64,000 nucleotides of DNA, from NCBI GenBank assembly GCA_021822485.1, contig JAKAQP010000003.1:1-64000 (forward strand), read 5' to 3'. The translations under genes were made by a program, and so were the position numbers. Source of the stretch: a bacterium. Lineage in GTDB: Bacteria; SZUA-79; Acidulodesulfobacterales; Acidulodesulfobacteraceae. The notes below the pieces were generated by a model that was given only the letters and a program-made list of their open reading frames with translations, ran no database searches and had not been told where the DNA came from. Every line of letters begins with the position of its first letter. The stretch's first letter is position 1. Below are positions 50,284 to 60,042 of the stretch, piece after piece.

Positions 50284-50613
50284 TTAAAGCGCTATATACA
50301 CGCACCCTTCCTTTGAAAGTTTTCCTATTTTTTCCACGCCTGCAGGCACTATTTTTGCGTAATCCGGTATGTCGCCGTCTTTGAGTTCAAACATATTCAT
50401 AGCGTTGCGGCAGACGTAAATATTTACTTTATCGTTCAAAACGGCTCTTAACTGCTCTTTAAGCTGGGAATGATGCAGGAGTGCGACTACCGCCGGACCT
50501 ATAGCTACCACGTTTATTTCTTCCGTTTCGCTTATAGCGCTTGTATTTTTAATGACGCTCATTAAAAGACCCGGGTTAATAGTTCCGTTTGAGACCTGAA
50601 TAACGTATTTCAT
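50284..50613 (-). CDS. DsrE/DsrF-like family protein
   Basis: 'INVVAIGPAVVALLHHSQLKEQLRAVLNDKVNIYVCRNAMNMFEL'. Confidence 0.75.
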   Translation of the reverse strand: MKYVIQVSNGTINPGLLMSVIKNTSAISETEEINVVAIGPAVVALLHHSQLKEQLRAVLNDKVNIYVCRNAMNMFELKDGDIPDYAKIVPAGVEKIGKLSKEGCVYIAL

Positions 50614-50634
50614 AATTTACCTCCTTTTTTAGTC

Positions 50635-50658
50635 GGGACAGGTTTAAAATCTGCCACC
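50635..50658. repeat. Degenerate REP-like unit (gggacaggtttaaaatctgccacc)
   Basis: Reverse complement GGTGGCAGATTTTAAACCTGTCCC resembles the 33783 and 21118 units. Confidence 0.4.
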
Positions 50659-50660
50659 TA

Positions 50661-51449
50661 TTAATTAATATTCGCTGAAAGCCTAAATATATTATAAAAA
50701 CTTTGCGGGTCTAAACTTGCTCCGCCTACCAAAACGCCGTCTATATGCGGCTTCTCCATAAGCTCTTTAATGTTTTTTTCGGTTACGCTGCCGCCGTATA
50801 TAACCCTTATTTCGTCTATAGAATAAACAGACTTCAAATAATCGTAAATAAAACCGTGCATAGCTTCGCCGTCTTCGGCTTTTATAGGCATTCCCGTGCC
50901 TATAGCCCATACCGGTTCATAGGCGACTATTAAAGATTTTATATCGGTTCCTTTAACATATTTAAGCGCATTCAAAAGCTGATTTTCAACAAATTTTTCC
51001 TGACCGTCGTTCTTTCTTATTTCTAAGTTTTCTCCTACGCATAATATAGGCGTCAGCCTTCCGTCTTTATAAACCGATTCTATTTTTTTACCTATTAATT
51101 CATCGCTTTCCTTCATTATGTTTCTTCTTTCGCTATGACCTATAATTGTATATTCGCATCCGCAAGATACCAGCATATCTATGGAAATCTCTCCGGTATA
51201 TGCGCCGCTTTTTTCAAAATAAACATTTTGAGACGATAGTTTTATAAAATCATTGCAAGTTTTAATGATTTTATAAGTTTCGGCAAGAGATGTAAAAGGC
51301 GGAGCAAATATAAGGTCGGAATCTAAACTGCTTAAATTAGAACTGCTTTTCAATCCGTTAATGAGGTCGAGAAAAACGGCAAAATATTTCTTAATATCTT
51401 CATCCGTTTTATTCATTTTAAAATTTGCCGCAATTATTTGCTTTCTCAT
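50661..51449 (-). CDS. tpiA: Triosephosphate isomerase
   Basis: 'IAANFKMNKT', 'YTIIGHSERR', 'VAYEPVWAIGTG', 'IRVIYGGSV'. Confidence 0.97.
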   Translation of the reverse strand: MRKQIIAANFKMNKTDEDIKKYFAVFLDLINGLKSSSNLSSLDSDLIFAPPFTSLAETYKIIKTCNDFIKLSSQNVYFEKSGAYTGEISIDMLVSCGCEYTIIGHSERRNIMKESDELIGKKIESVYKDGRLTPILCVGENLEIRKNDGQEKFVENQLLNALKYVKGTDIKSLIVAYEPVWAIGTGMPIKAEDGEAMHGFIYDYLKSVYSIDEIRVIYGGSVTEKNIKELMEKPHIDGVLVGGASLDPQSFYNIFRLSANIN

Positions 51450-51620
51450 AATATCCCCTAATAATATTATTAGATAGTTTAAATCATAAATTAATTGAAA
51501 TTACGGTTATAAAAAAATAGATCGTAGTTTCTTTATTAATCGGGATTAATTAGATTAATTAGAAAAGACTGCCCCGCTAATGTTCCGACAACTTCACATA
51601 TAATTATAGAATGATTTTGC

Positions 51621-54419
51621 TTAACGCATAATTTCGGAAACTACGCTATGGCATCTTCCGCAAACATCGGGATAATCTTCATAAGTTCCGACCGCGGCAT
51701 CATACTTCCAGCACCTTGCGCATTTTTCGCCTTCTGCTTTTTCGACTTCCGCTTCCGTTATATCGGCTTCGGAAGATTCCTTTTTTTGCAGAGCTATACC
51801 CGATACTATAAACAAGTCTTTCAATTCGTCGCCGTTGATTTTACTCAGCATGCCATAGTCTTCATTGCTTGCCTTTAAAACAATCTTCGCCTCTAAAGAA
51901 CTTCCTATAACTTTTTTATCCCTTGCTTTTTCTAATGCGGATAAAACTATATTTCTTATTTCTATTAATTTATCGAACTTTTCTTCTATATCAAAATTTT
52001 CTAAATTTTCGTCGGGTTCATCAAAATTTTCAAAAAATAAACTTTCAGGTTTTAAAGACTTTTTAAAATATCCCCAAGTTTCAGAAGCCGTAAACGGTAT
52101 AATAGGCGCAAGGAACTTAATAAACGAATTTAATGCATAATTCAATACGGTTTGAACGGAACGTCTTTTTATCGAATTTTTTCCTTCTACATACAACATG
52201 TCTTTTACTATATCTAAATAAAAAGAGGAAAATTCTATAAGAAATTTATAAATACCCTGATATACGAGATGAAAATCGTAATTTTCGTAATATCTTAAAA
52301 TATCCTGCGAAATAAGGGTAATCCTGTGCAGCGCGTATTTATCCAATTCCGATAAATTTTCGTATTTTACGGAATTCTCCGTTTCTTGAAAATCGTATAT
52401 ATTTCCCAGCATAAAACGCAAGGTATTTCTTATCTTTCTGTATCCTTCCGAAAGCCTGAGTATTATTTCCTGCGATATCCTCATATCGTTTTTATAGTCT
52501 TCGGATGCCGCCCATAATCTTAAAATATCGGCACCGTATTTATTGATTATTTCATTCGGACTCATCACATTGCCCAGAGACTTCGACATTTTTTTGCCGG
52601 AGCTGTCGACTACAAAGCCATGCGTCAAAACCGTTTTATAAGGAGTCCCATCGTCTGTTCCCACCCCTATTAAAAGGCTTGAATGAAACCATCCCCTGTG
52701 CTGGTCGGAACCTTCAAGGTACAAATCTGCCGGGAATCCCACGGATTTAATCTCTTCGTCGTTTTTAAGAACGCAGTAATAGCTGACGCCGCTGTCAAAC
52801 CATACGTCGAGTATATCTTCTTCTTTTTCAAAATCTTTTGAACCGCACTTTTTGCATTTAACTTCTTTTTTGCTTAAATTTATAAAATATTCGGCGGGCT
52901 TGTCGAACCATACGTCTGCGCCGTATTTATCGAATTCTCCGGCTATTTTAAGCGTAAGGTCGTAATCTATATATGCTTCGCCGCAGTTTTTGCAGTAAAA
53001 TGCCGTTATAGGAACTCCCCACGACCTCTGCCTCGAAACGCACCAGTCGGGTCTTGTTTCAAGCATACCTGAAATTCTGTCTATGCCCCACTTCGGTATC
53101 CACTGTACTTTTTCTATCTCTTCCAACGTTCTTTTTCTTAAATTATTTATTTCCATAGAAACAAACCACTGCTTGGTAGATCTTAAAATTACCGGTTTTT
53201 TGCATCTCCAGCAATGGGGATAGGAATGATCTATTTTTTCTTCCAGAACTAACGCTCCGACTTCTTTAAGTTTTTCTATTACGTGCGGATTAGATTCAAA
53301 TACGTGCATTCCCGCAAACGTTTCTACATCGGCTAAAAACCTGCCTTCGTTGTTTATAGGAGCATAAGCCGGAAGATTATACTTAAGCCCTACGGCATAG
53401 TCGTCGTCTCCATGACCCGGCGCGGTATGCACTAAGCCGGTTCCTGCGTCTTTTTTAACGTGCGTGCCGAGTATCAGAAGCGAATCTCTATCTATAAAAG
53501 GATGCCTGGCTTTTTTATTTTCCAGATTTTTACCGCTGGTTTTGGCTATAATTTTAAAATCGCCGTAGCCGAATTTTTTCATTAATTCTTCGGCAAGGCT
53601 TTCCTCCAGAATAAAAATTTCATCGCCTTTATCGACGAAAACATATTCAAAATCGGGATGCAAAGATATCGCAAGATTTGAGGGCAATGTCCACGGCGTG
53701 GTAGTCCATATTACCGCAAAAACGTCTTTGCCGCCGGTTTTAAAGCTACCTAATATTTCGGAAATATCGGAATTAATCCTGAATTTTACGAAAATAGACG
53801 GCGAAGATTTTTCGGCATATTCTACTTCGGCTTCCGCAAGAGCGGTTTTGCAGGACGAACACCAGTATATAGGTTTGTTTGCCCTATAGAGTCCGCCGTT
53901 TTTTATGAAATCGGCAAGTTTTCTTACTGTATTGGCTTCATAGGCATAATTCATAGTCAGGTAAGGGTCGTCGTATCTTCCTATGCTTCCAAGCCTTTTA
54001 AATTCCTGTTTCTGAATATCGACAAACTTTGCCGCATACTCTCTGCAAAGTTTCCTCTTTTCGCTTTTAGAGATAGAGTCTTTAGATTTTAAAGTCTTAT
54101 CTACGTTGTGTTCTATGGGCAGTCCGTGACAGTCCCAGCCCGGAATAAAAGGAGTATGGTAACCGGACATCAGTTTAAATCTGACTATAATATCCTTTAA
54201 TATTTTATTTAAAGCCGTTCCAAGATGAATGTGTCCGTTTGCGTAAGGAGGTCCGTCATGAAGGATAAAAGTTTTATGCCTGCTTTTCGTTTTCTCCGTT
54301 ATGTTTTTATAAAGTCCGCTTTCCTCCCATTCTTTAAGAAATTTTTCTTCCGTAGCTTTTAAATTAGCCTTCATCGGAAAATCGGTTTTAGGCAGATTCA
54401 GCGTGTCTTTATATTCCAT
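51621..54419 (-). CDS. ileS: Isoleucyl-tRNA synthetase
   Basis: 'LHDGPPYANGHIHLGTALNKILKD', 'SGKKMSKSLGNVMSPNEI', C-terminal zinc motif 'CARCW..CGRCH'. Confidence 0.97.
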   Translation of the reverse strand: MEYKDTLNLPKTDFPMKANLKATEEKFLKEWEESGLYKNITEKTKSRHKTFILHDGPPYANGHIHLGTALNKILKDIIVRFKLMSGYHTPFIPGWDCHGLPIEHNVDKTLKSKDSISKSEKRKLCREYAAKFVDIQKQEFKRLGSIGRYDDPYLTMNYAYEANTVRKLADFIKNGGLYRANKPIYWCSSCKTALAEAEVEYAEKSSPSIFVKFRINSDISEILGSFKTGGKDVFAVIWTTTPWTLPSNLAISLHPDFEYVFVDKGDEIFILEESLAEELMKKFGYGDFKIIAKTSGKNLENKKARHPFIDRDSLLILGTHVKKDAGTGLVHTAPGHGDDDYAVGLKYNLPAYAPINNEGRFLADVETFAGMHVFESNPHVIEKLKEVGALVLEEKIDHSYPHCWRCKKPVILRSTKQWFVSMEINNLRKRTLEEIEKVQWIPKWGIDRISGMLETRPDWCVSRQRSWGVPITAFYCKNCGEAYIDYDLTLKIAGEFDKYGADVWFDKPAEYFINLSKKEVKCKKCGSKDFEKEEDILDVWFDSGVSYYCVLKNDEEIKSVGFPADLYLEGSDQHRGWFHSSLLIGVGTDDGTPYKTVLTHGFVVDSSGKKMSKSLGNVMSPNEIINKYGADILRLWAASEDYKNDMRISQEIILRLSEGYRKIRNTLRFMLGNIYDFQETENSVKYENLSELDKYALHRITLISQDILRYYENYDFHLVYQGIYKFLIEFSSFYLDIVKDMLYVEGKNSIKRRSVQTVLNYALNSFIKFLAPIIPFTASETWGYFKKSLKPESLFFENFDEPDENLENFDIEEKFDKLIEIRNIVLSALEKARDKKVIGSSLEAKIVLKASNEDYGMLSKINGDELKDLFIVSGIALQKKESSEADITEAEVEKAEGEKCARCWKYDAAVGTYEDYPDVCGRCHSVVSEIMR

Positions 54420-54466
54420 AATAGTATTGTCCTCTTTATTTCCTCATTATTGACGTCAGTATAACT

Positions 54467-55462
54467 TCATTGTGAGCGTATCTCATCTTTATTTACGCAG
54501 TTGATTAAGTCTCCGTTATCTATCCACCCTTTTATATTTTGGGCGCATATGCGCGAAATATCCGCAATAGATTCAAAAGTCGCTCCGCCTATATGAGGAG
54601 TAGCGATAACGTTAAAATGAAAAATTTCATCGCTTATATGAACAGGCTCTTCCCAGAATACGTCAAGGCCTACCCCTTTAATTTTTCCGCTTTTCAACCC
54701 TTTTATCAAAGAATCTTTATTTATTAATCCTGCTCTTCCTACGTTCACGATGCATGCGCCTTTTTTCATCAAATCTACAGTTTCGTCGTTAATTAAATTT
54801 TCCGTATTTTTTTGAAGCGGAACGGCGAGTATAACATAATCCGCCGACGGTAAAATTTTTTTGAAATCTTCGTCGACGGTACCCGCAAACTTAATGCCGC
54901 GTTTTTCCGCATAGCCGGCATCCGGCTTACTGTGCTTCAAACCGTAAATTTCAGGATTAAAAGGTTTTAAAATCTTTATTAATTCCTGCCCTATGCCGCC
55001 CAATCCGACGATTGCAAATTTCTTGTTCGTAATACTGCCGCCTATAGGACGATTTGCAATAGCGTGATTTATAGAATCGACGCATCCGTTGTAATCCCTT
55101 GCTAAGGCTAAAATAAAAAACAGCGATAATTCTGCGACCGAAACGGCGTTAAAAGTACCGGCAGTCGGCACGTTAAACACTAAAACGCCTTTCTTAGACG
55201 CATAATTTATATCGACGTTTTCGTATCCTATGCCGAACTGCTGGATAACTTTTATATCGGAAAAAGATAAAACGTCTTCTCCCACTGGAATTCCCGCATT
55301 AACTATTAAAGCTAAATTTTCTGCGTCTTTAGTGCCGCCCGACTCCTTAATCCAGTTTAAAAAATCTTCTTTATTTGAATAATGCCGCACATTATGGCCG
55401 GCAAGAAAAGGCTTTAAAATATCGTACATTTCCCTTGACCTTAATATTACGGCAATATTCAT
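54467..55462 (-). CDS. D-isomer-specific 2-hydroxyacid dehydrogenase
   Basis: 'VGLGGIGQELIKILKPF', 'VNVGRAGLINKDSLIKGLKSGKIKGVGLDVFWEEP', 'TPHIGGATFES'. Confidence 0.92.
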   Translation of the reverse strand: MNIAVILRSREMYDILKPFLAGHNVRHYSNKEDFLNWIKESGGTKDAENLALIVNAGIPVGEDVLSFSDIKVIQQFGIGYENVDINYASKKGVLVFNVPTAGTFNAVSVAELSLFFILALARDYNGCVDSINHAIANRPIGGSITNKKFAIVGLGGIGQELIKILKPFNPEIYGLKHSKPDAGYAEKRGIKFAGTVDEDFKKILPSADYVILAVPLQKNTENLINDETVDLMKKGACIVNVGRAGLINKDSLIKGLKSGKIKGVGLDVFWEEPVHISDEIFHFNVIATPHIGGATFESIADISRICAQNIKGWIDNGDLINCVNKDEIRSQ

Positions 55463-55522
55463 AATAATTTATTATTTTAAGCTATTCTTAATTTATTAAA
55501 ATAATTTATGTATTATTTTTAA

Positions 55523-55897
55523 CTACTTTTTTGCAGATTTAACTTTCTTATTTGATTTTTTTGAAATTTTTACGGCGAGATTTAAAGTTTTAACCGTCGG
55601 CTGTGCGGTACTGCCTTTTAAAGTACCTTCGCCAATACATAACTGTAATTTTTTATCGTAAGTATATTTATCGGGGCAAATATATATATGATGTTTACTC
55701 TCAAATTTATTAATTTTAGTTGCGGGTAAAGCATCATATCCTTTTAAATTGCCTTTACCGACGCAAAGCTGTAGTTTAGGATTAAACGAATATCCTAGCG
55801 GACAGTAATAATGTCTTGCATATGATATTCCCGAAAAAAAAGATATTGTAAAAATAGAAAGCAATGCCGAAATAGCTAATAACTTAAAACTTTTCAT
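55523..55897 (-). CDS. Secreted protein with two Cys-containing tandem repeats
   Basis: Signal peptide; repeat CPxxYxxxxKLQLCxGxGxLKGxxAxP present twice. Confidence 0.65.
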   Translation of the reverse strand: MKSFKLLAISALLSIFTISFFSGISYARHYYCPLGYSFNPKLQLCVGKGNLKGYDALPATKINKFESKHHIYICPDKYTYDKKLQLCIGEGTLKGSTAQPTVKTLNLAVKISKKSNKKVKSAKK

Positions 55898-56050
55898 AAA
55901 TTTACCCCCGTTTAAATTTAATTTTAATTATTATAACACTTAAGGTTTTATTTGTGAAGATTTTTATAAATATCCCAATAAATGCCGCATTGAAAGAAAT
56001 TGCAGGAAATTGCGTTGAAAATAAAAAGTATATAAATTATAATAATAACA

Positions 56051-56436
56051 TGAAATTAATACATTCCGCCATAAGGACTCGCGATCTTAATAAATCGCTC
56101 GATTTTTACGTTAAAGTTTTTGGATTTGCCGTTAGGGAAAAAAGATATATAGAGGCACATAAAACCACTTTAGTTTTTCTCAAAAGCCGGAATGCTGACT
56201 TTGAAATAGAACTTATCGCCGACGACAATCCGAAACTTCTTAACGATTGTGAAAATTCTTTTGCTCATCTCGCTTTTCAATCCGAAAACATAGACGAAGA
56301 CGCAAAAAAAATAAAAGAAGCCGGCGTAACCTTTTCCAGAGAACCTTTTCTTTCTATGGACAAAAGCATGAAAATCGCTTTTCTTAACGACCCCGACGGT
56401 ATTATGATAGAAATTATAGAATACCTGAAAAAATAA
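56051..56436 (+). CDS. VOC family / lactoylglutathione lyase-like protein
   Basis: 'MKLIHSAIRTRDLNKSLDFYVKVFGF ... FAHLAFQSENIDEDAKKIKEAGVTF ... FLNDPDGIMIEIIE'; track ORF starts upstream at 55954. Confidence 0.9.
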
Positions 56437-56475
56437 AGAGGATTTACGGAATATTATAATATCCCGCATAATTTA

Positions 56476-57102
56476 TTATATACCGATACGCCCCATTATT
56501 TCCAAAGCCTCTTCATCTGAAACATCGTACCAATTCTCATAAACCTGGGCAACGGCATGAAAATCATACGGCATCTCTAGAACTACCGTTTCATCGGCTA
56601 ATTTACTTATCTGCACGGCAATATCCCTGCCCGCAACTGGAACGGCTACTACTATCTTTTTAACCCGCTGTTTTTTGCACAACATTATCGCCGCTCTGAC
56701 CGTTGAACCTCCGGCAATTCCGTCGTCTATAAGAATAACCGTTTTATCGGCAAGATTAGGGAGCGGTTTCCCTTTTCTTAAAACAAGAATCCTTCTTTTA
56801 ATTTCATTTTTTTGGGCGGATATTATGCCGTTTATTTCTTTTTCGGAAAGATACCATGACGACTGCCTGTTTATATAAATACTTCCGTCTTCCGCCACTG
56901 CGCCGAAACCGGCTTCGGTATTATCGGGAAAAGGCAGTTTTCTCACGATGATAATCGAAAATTCCGCATTTAAATATTTTGCAACCTCAAAAGCAACCTC
57001 AATTCCCCCTTTCGGAAGGGCAATCACTGTTACATTTTCGCCTTTATATTTTCTTAATGCTATAGCAAGTTTTTCTCCGGCTTCTTTTCTATTTTTAAAC
57101 AT
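56476..57102 (-). CDS. Phosphoribosyltransferase family protein
   Basis: 'ALPKGGIEVAFEVAKYLNAEFSIIIVRKLPFPDNTEAGFGAVAEDGS', 'VILIDDGIAGGSTVRAAI' PRPP loop. Confidence 0.9.
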   Translation of the reverse strand: MFKNRKEAGEKLAIALRKYKGENVTVIALPKGGIEVAFEVAKYLNAEFSIIIVRKLPFPDNTEAGFGAVAEDGSIYINRQSSWYLSEKEINGIISAQKNEIKRRILVLRKGKPLPNLADKTVILIDDGIAGGSTVRAAIMLCKKQRVKKIVVAVPVAGRDIAVQISKLADETVVLEMPYDFHAVAQVYENWYDVSDEEALEIMGRIGI

Positions 57103-57460
57103 TTAAAATGGATGGTTTATTAAATACTTCACTTAATTTAAGAATATCCCGTTTATCTGAAAAGTCAAGTTAGATTGCACTTATTTACACGGAATTTTAA
57201 ATTGTCTGCAATAAATCTATGAATAAATTTTATTATGAGATAATCATACAAGATAATACAATTATATATAATTTGGAGTTGCGTTGATAAACGATATAAA
57301 CAAGCATATTGTTGTGTCGTCTCTTTTTATTTAATATGTTTTATGCCTTAAACGGACAAAAAAATGTTTCATATGGTATAATTAAAACATAGATAGAACA
57401 TCAAACATAACTATATTATTATTAATTTTAGGTTGTCAGGATTAAAAGGGGGTAAATAAA

Positions 57461-57988
57461 ATGACGGATGAAAAGAGATGGAATCCTGCGAATATAAAAA
57501 AACATTCGGCAAATGACGAATCCGATGCCTATAAAAACAATTTGTCTTATAAAGATATGTCCGTATGCAAAAGTTGCCATAATATTTATCACAATAAAAG
57601 ATGGGTAAAAGACGAAGAACTTTATAAATCTGTCTTAAAGAAGAAAGAAAATATAAATTATACTATTTGCCCGGCATGTTTAAAAATAAAAACAAAATTT
57701 TACAATGGAGTCGTCGAGTTAAGCGGCGGTTTTTTATTCGAACATAAAAGCGATATTTTAAATCTTATAAATAATACTGCAGAAAAAGCGGATTATATAG
57801 ACCCTTTGGAAAAAATCGAAAATATTGAAGAAAACGAAAAAGAAAAAACTATTACAATATATACTACAAGCGAAGACCTTGCCCAAAGAATCGGAAGAAA
57901 CATAGAAAAAGCATATAAAGGCGAAGTAGATTATTCATTTTCCGAAAGAGATTTATTGTTAAGGGTTTACTGGAAAAGAGAGTCATAA
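57461..57988 (+). CDS. BCAM0308/NMD3-like zinc-ribbon protein
   Basis: 'SVCKSCHNIYHNKRWV ... YTICPACLKIKTKFYNGVVELSGGFL'; SD gggggt. Confidence 0.65.
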   Translation: MTDEKRWNPANIKKHSANDESDAYKNNLSYKDMSVCKSCHNIYHNKRWVKDEELYKSVLKKKENINYTICPACLKIKTKFYNGVVELSGGFLFEHKSDILNLINNTAEKADYIDPLEKIENIEENEKEKTITIYTTSEDLAQRIGRNIEKAYKGEVDYSFSERDLLLRVYWKRES

Positions 57989-58184
57989 AAATAATTTATT
58001 TTACTGATTTTTTCGTTCATATGCTTCTATTCCCGAAAAATAATTAATTGCTTTGCATGAGTCCTGTTGACTAAAGACCGGTAAAGAAATATCCACACTT
58101 AACCCTTCGCTTATATCTTTAGACCTAAACTCAGAATTTATTTCAATGTTAATTTTTTCAAAACTTATTTTGTCAAAACTTATT

Positions 58185-58570
58185 CTATTTTATATTTATT
58201 TTTTTTAAAGCAAATAATTTTACATATTCGGCTATGGCAATAGCTTCTTCTGCATCTTTCTTAGACGGTTCTATAATATCATCATATCTAACTATAACCG
58301 CATAATTTGTTATATCGTCTATATTTAATCTTTCAAGTTCGCTAAAAGCATTATCTATATTTTGCAGGCTTGTAATAATTCCGATATATCATGCGTTTTA
58401 TTAATTTCTTTATTGTTATAAACCAAGTAAGTTTTTAAAAATTTTTCAACCGCCTGTTGACAGTGAAAACAAATTCCTTCTGCGGATGCTTCATTGCTAT
58501 TATATAATATTTTAGCATCTTTTAAATCGTTTTCAGCTTTTTTTAATAAAACGACAACGGATTCTTTCAT
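58185..58570 (-). pseudogene. HEPN-domain protein, frameshifted (ORF track shows only residues 1-71)
   Basis: MKESVVVLLKKAENDLKDAKILYNSNEASAEGICFHCQQAVEKFLKTYLVYNNKEINKTHDISELLQAC then, in another frame, KNIDNAFSELERLNIDDITNYAVIVRYDDIIEPSKKDAEEAIAIAEYVKLFALKKINIK. Confidence 0.72.
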
Positions 58571-58902
58571 ATATTTACGCCTTCTTTATTAACGTAATAC
58601 GATAAAAATCCTGTATCGTTTTTTTGATTTTTATATATATCTTTAGATTTAATAACAATATCGTTCGATATGTTATTAACAGCCATTCTTCTACGAATAT
58701 TGCGCAAAATCATTTTCATATCTTCTTTAAATATATTTTTATCAATTACTACAAAAAAATCCCAATCACTGCCTTCTTTATAATCCCCTCTTGCCCTTGA
58801 ACCGAATAAAATTATCCTCTCCACCTCATAGCCGGCTTTTTCGACTTCTTCCATAATTATTTTTTTTGCGATTTCAAGGTTTTTATCTAATGCCTTTTCC
58901 AT
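58567..58902 (-). CDS. MNT-type nucleotidyltransferase domain protein
   Basis: 'ERIILFGSRARGDYKEGSDWDFFVVID'; ATGA overlap with the downstream HEPN gene. Confidence 0.9.
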   Translation of the reverse strand: MEKALDKNLEIAKKIIMEEVEKAGYEVERIILFGSRARGDYKEGSDWDFFVVIDKNIFKEDMKMILRNIRRRMAVNNISNDIVIKSKDIYKNQKNDTGFLSYYVNKEGVNI

Positions 58903-59094
58903 AATTTTATTATAGCATATTTTAATTTATGAAATATTTGTTGGGTCTTGAAGCCGCTTACGGACTCCGCCGCGCGGAATCGGCTCACTTTTCAATAAAG
59001 GCGATAAGAGGGTAGATTAATTTATTTTATAATATTTTAAACCTAAACATAATAAATCTTTTTATGTTGTCATTTATAAGTTTTACTTATTTTT

Positions 59095-59619
59095 TTAAAA
59101 CCTCATCATCTCTTCTAACTTTATCCCGTTAAGCACATATACAAATACCGTCCCGACGTAAGCTCCAGTCTTTGCTATTATTCTGTATCCGTAATAATTA
59201 GCGGTCGCTTTGCCGTATTGTCTTGCCTGTTGGATAGTATTATTGATAACAGGTTTAATGCCTTTTGGCAAATTATCCCAGCCAGCCATATTGGTGTTTT
59301 TAACCTCTGCGATATTACCGCCGCATATCTTGTAATTTTCGATAGCCCAATATGCAGGTTTCGGAAAACCCTGCGTGCGTCTTATAATGCTTATGAGTTT
59401 ACAGCCCGACATAGTCGTAGTTAAAGGCAAAGCGTTATAGGTATAAGCTCCGCTGACATAAGTATAAGGACTGCCGGTATTATACACCCGCATCGCAAGT
59501 TTATTAAAATTATGGTCGGACTGGTTGTAGGGCGGGCTTAGGACGGAAAAAGCGCAAACAGAGTTTGCGGAAAATATGACAAGCGAAAGTATTAATATTT
59601 TTATTTGCTTTTTAATCAT
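59095..59619 (-). CDS. Secreted protein of unknown function
   Basis: N-terminal signal peptide 'MIKKQIKILILSLVIFSANSVCA'; no recognised domain. Confidence 0.5.
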   Translation of the reverse strand: MIKKQIKILILSLVIFSANSVCAFSVLSPPYNQSDHNFNKLAMRVYNTGSPYTYVSGAYTYNALPLTTTMSGCKLISIIRRTQGFPKPAYWAIENYKICGGNIAEVKNTNMAGWDNLPKGIKPVINNTIQQARQYGKATANYYGYRIIAKTGAYVGTVFVYVLNGIKLEEMMRF

Positions 59620-59863
59620 ATCTATCCTATTCCTATACTAATATATGCGATTGCCGGTCGGACTGACTTATATTACTTTACCAATAATATATAATATCAA
59701 ATTTTTAATTAAAAGAACCGATTATTTAAAAAAAAATAAAAATAAAACGATTATCTTTTCCGTATTGAATATCTTGCCGTAAAGAATATTAAAATCGGTT
59801 GATTTAGAAATTACGTCAATGTAGGATATTGCTTGAAATGCCTTAAATAATGCGGTTTTTAAA

Positions 59864-59937
59864 TGGCTGGGGGAGAAGGATTCGAACCTCCGTAATGGGA
59901 GTCAGAGTCCCAGGTCCTGCCGCTAGACGATCCCCCA
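59864..59937 (-). tRNA. tRNA-Gln (CTG anticodon), CCA encoded
   Basis: TGGGGGATCGTCTAGCGGCAGGACCTGGGACTCTGACTCCCATTACGGAGGTTCGAATCCTTCTCCCCCAGCCA; anticodon loop CTCTGAC; acceptor TGGGGGA/TCCCCCA. Confidence 0.93.
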
Positions 59938-60042
59938 ATTTAAATTTCTTGGAATGAATAGCTGAATAATATTTACAAAATAGATTATATAATATTGCGG
60001 CACTTTAATTCAAGAAAATTTTATGTTAACGATAATTTTATG

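Noticed and set aside
58001-58176. Short open stretch on the minus strand (ISFDKISFEKINIEINSEFRSKDISEGLSVDISLPVFSQQDSCKAINYFSGIEAYERKNQ)
   Set aside because: No clear start codon or family; probably a remnant downstream of the HEPN gene. Too weak to annotate.
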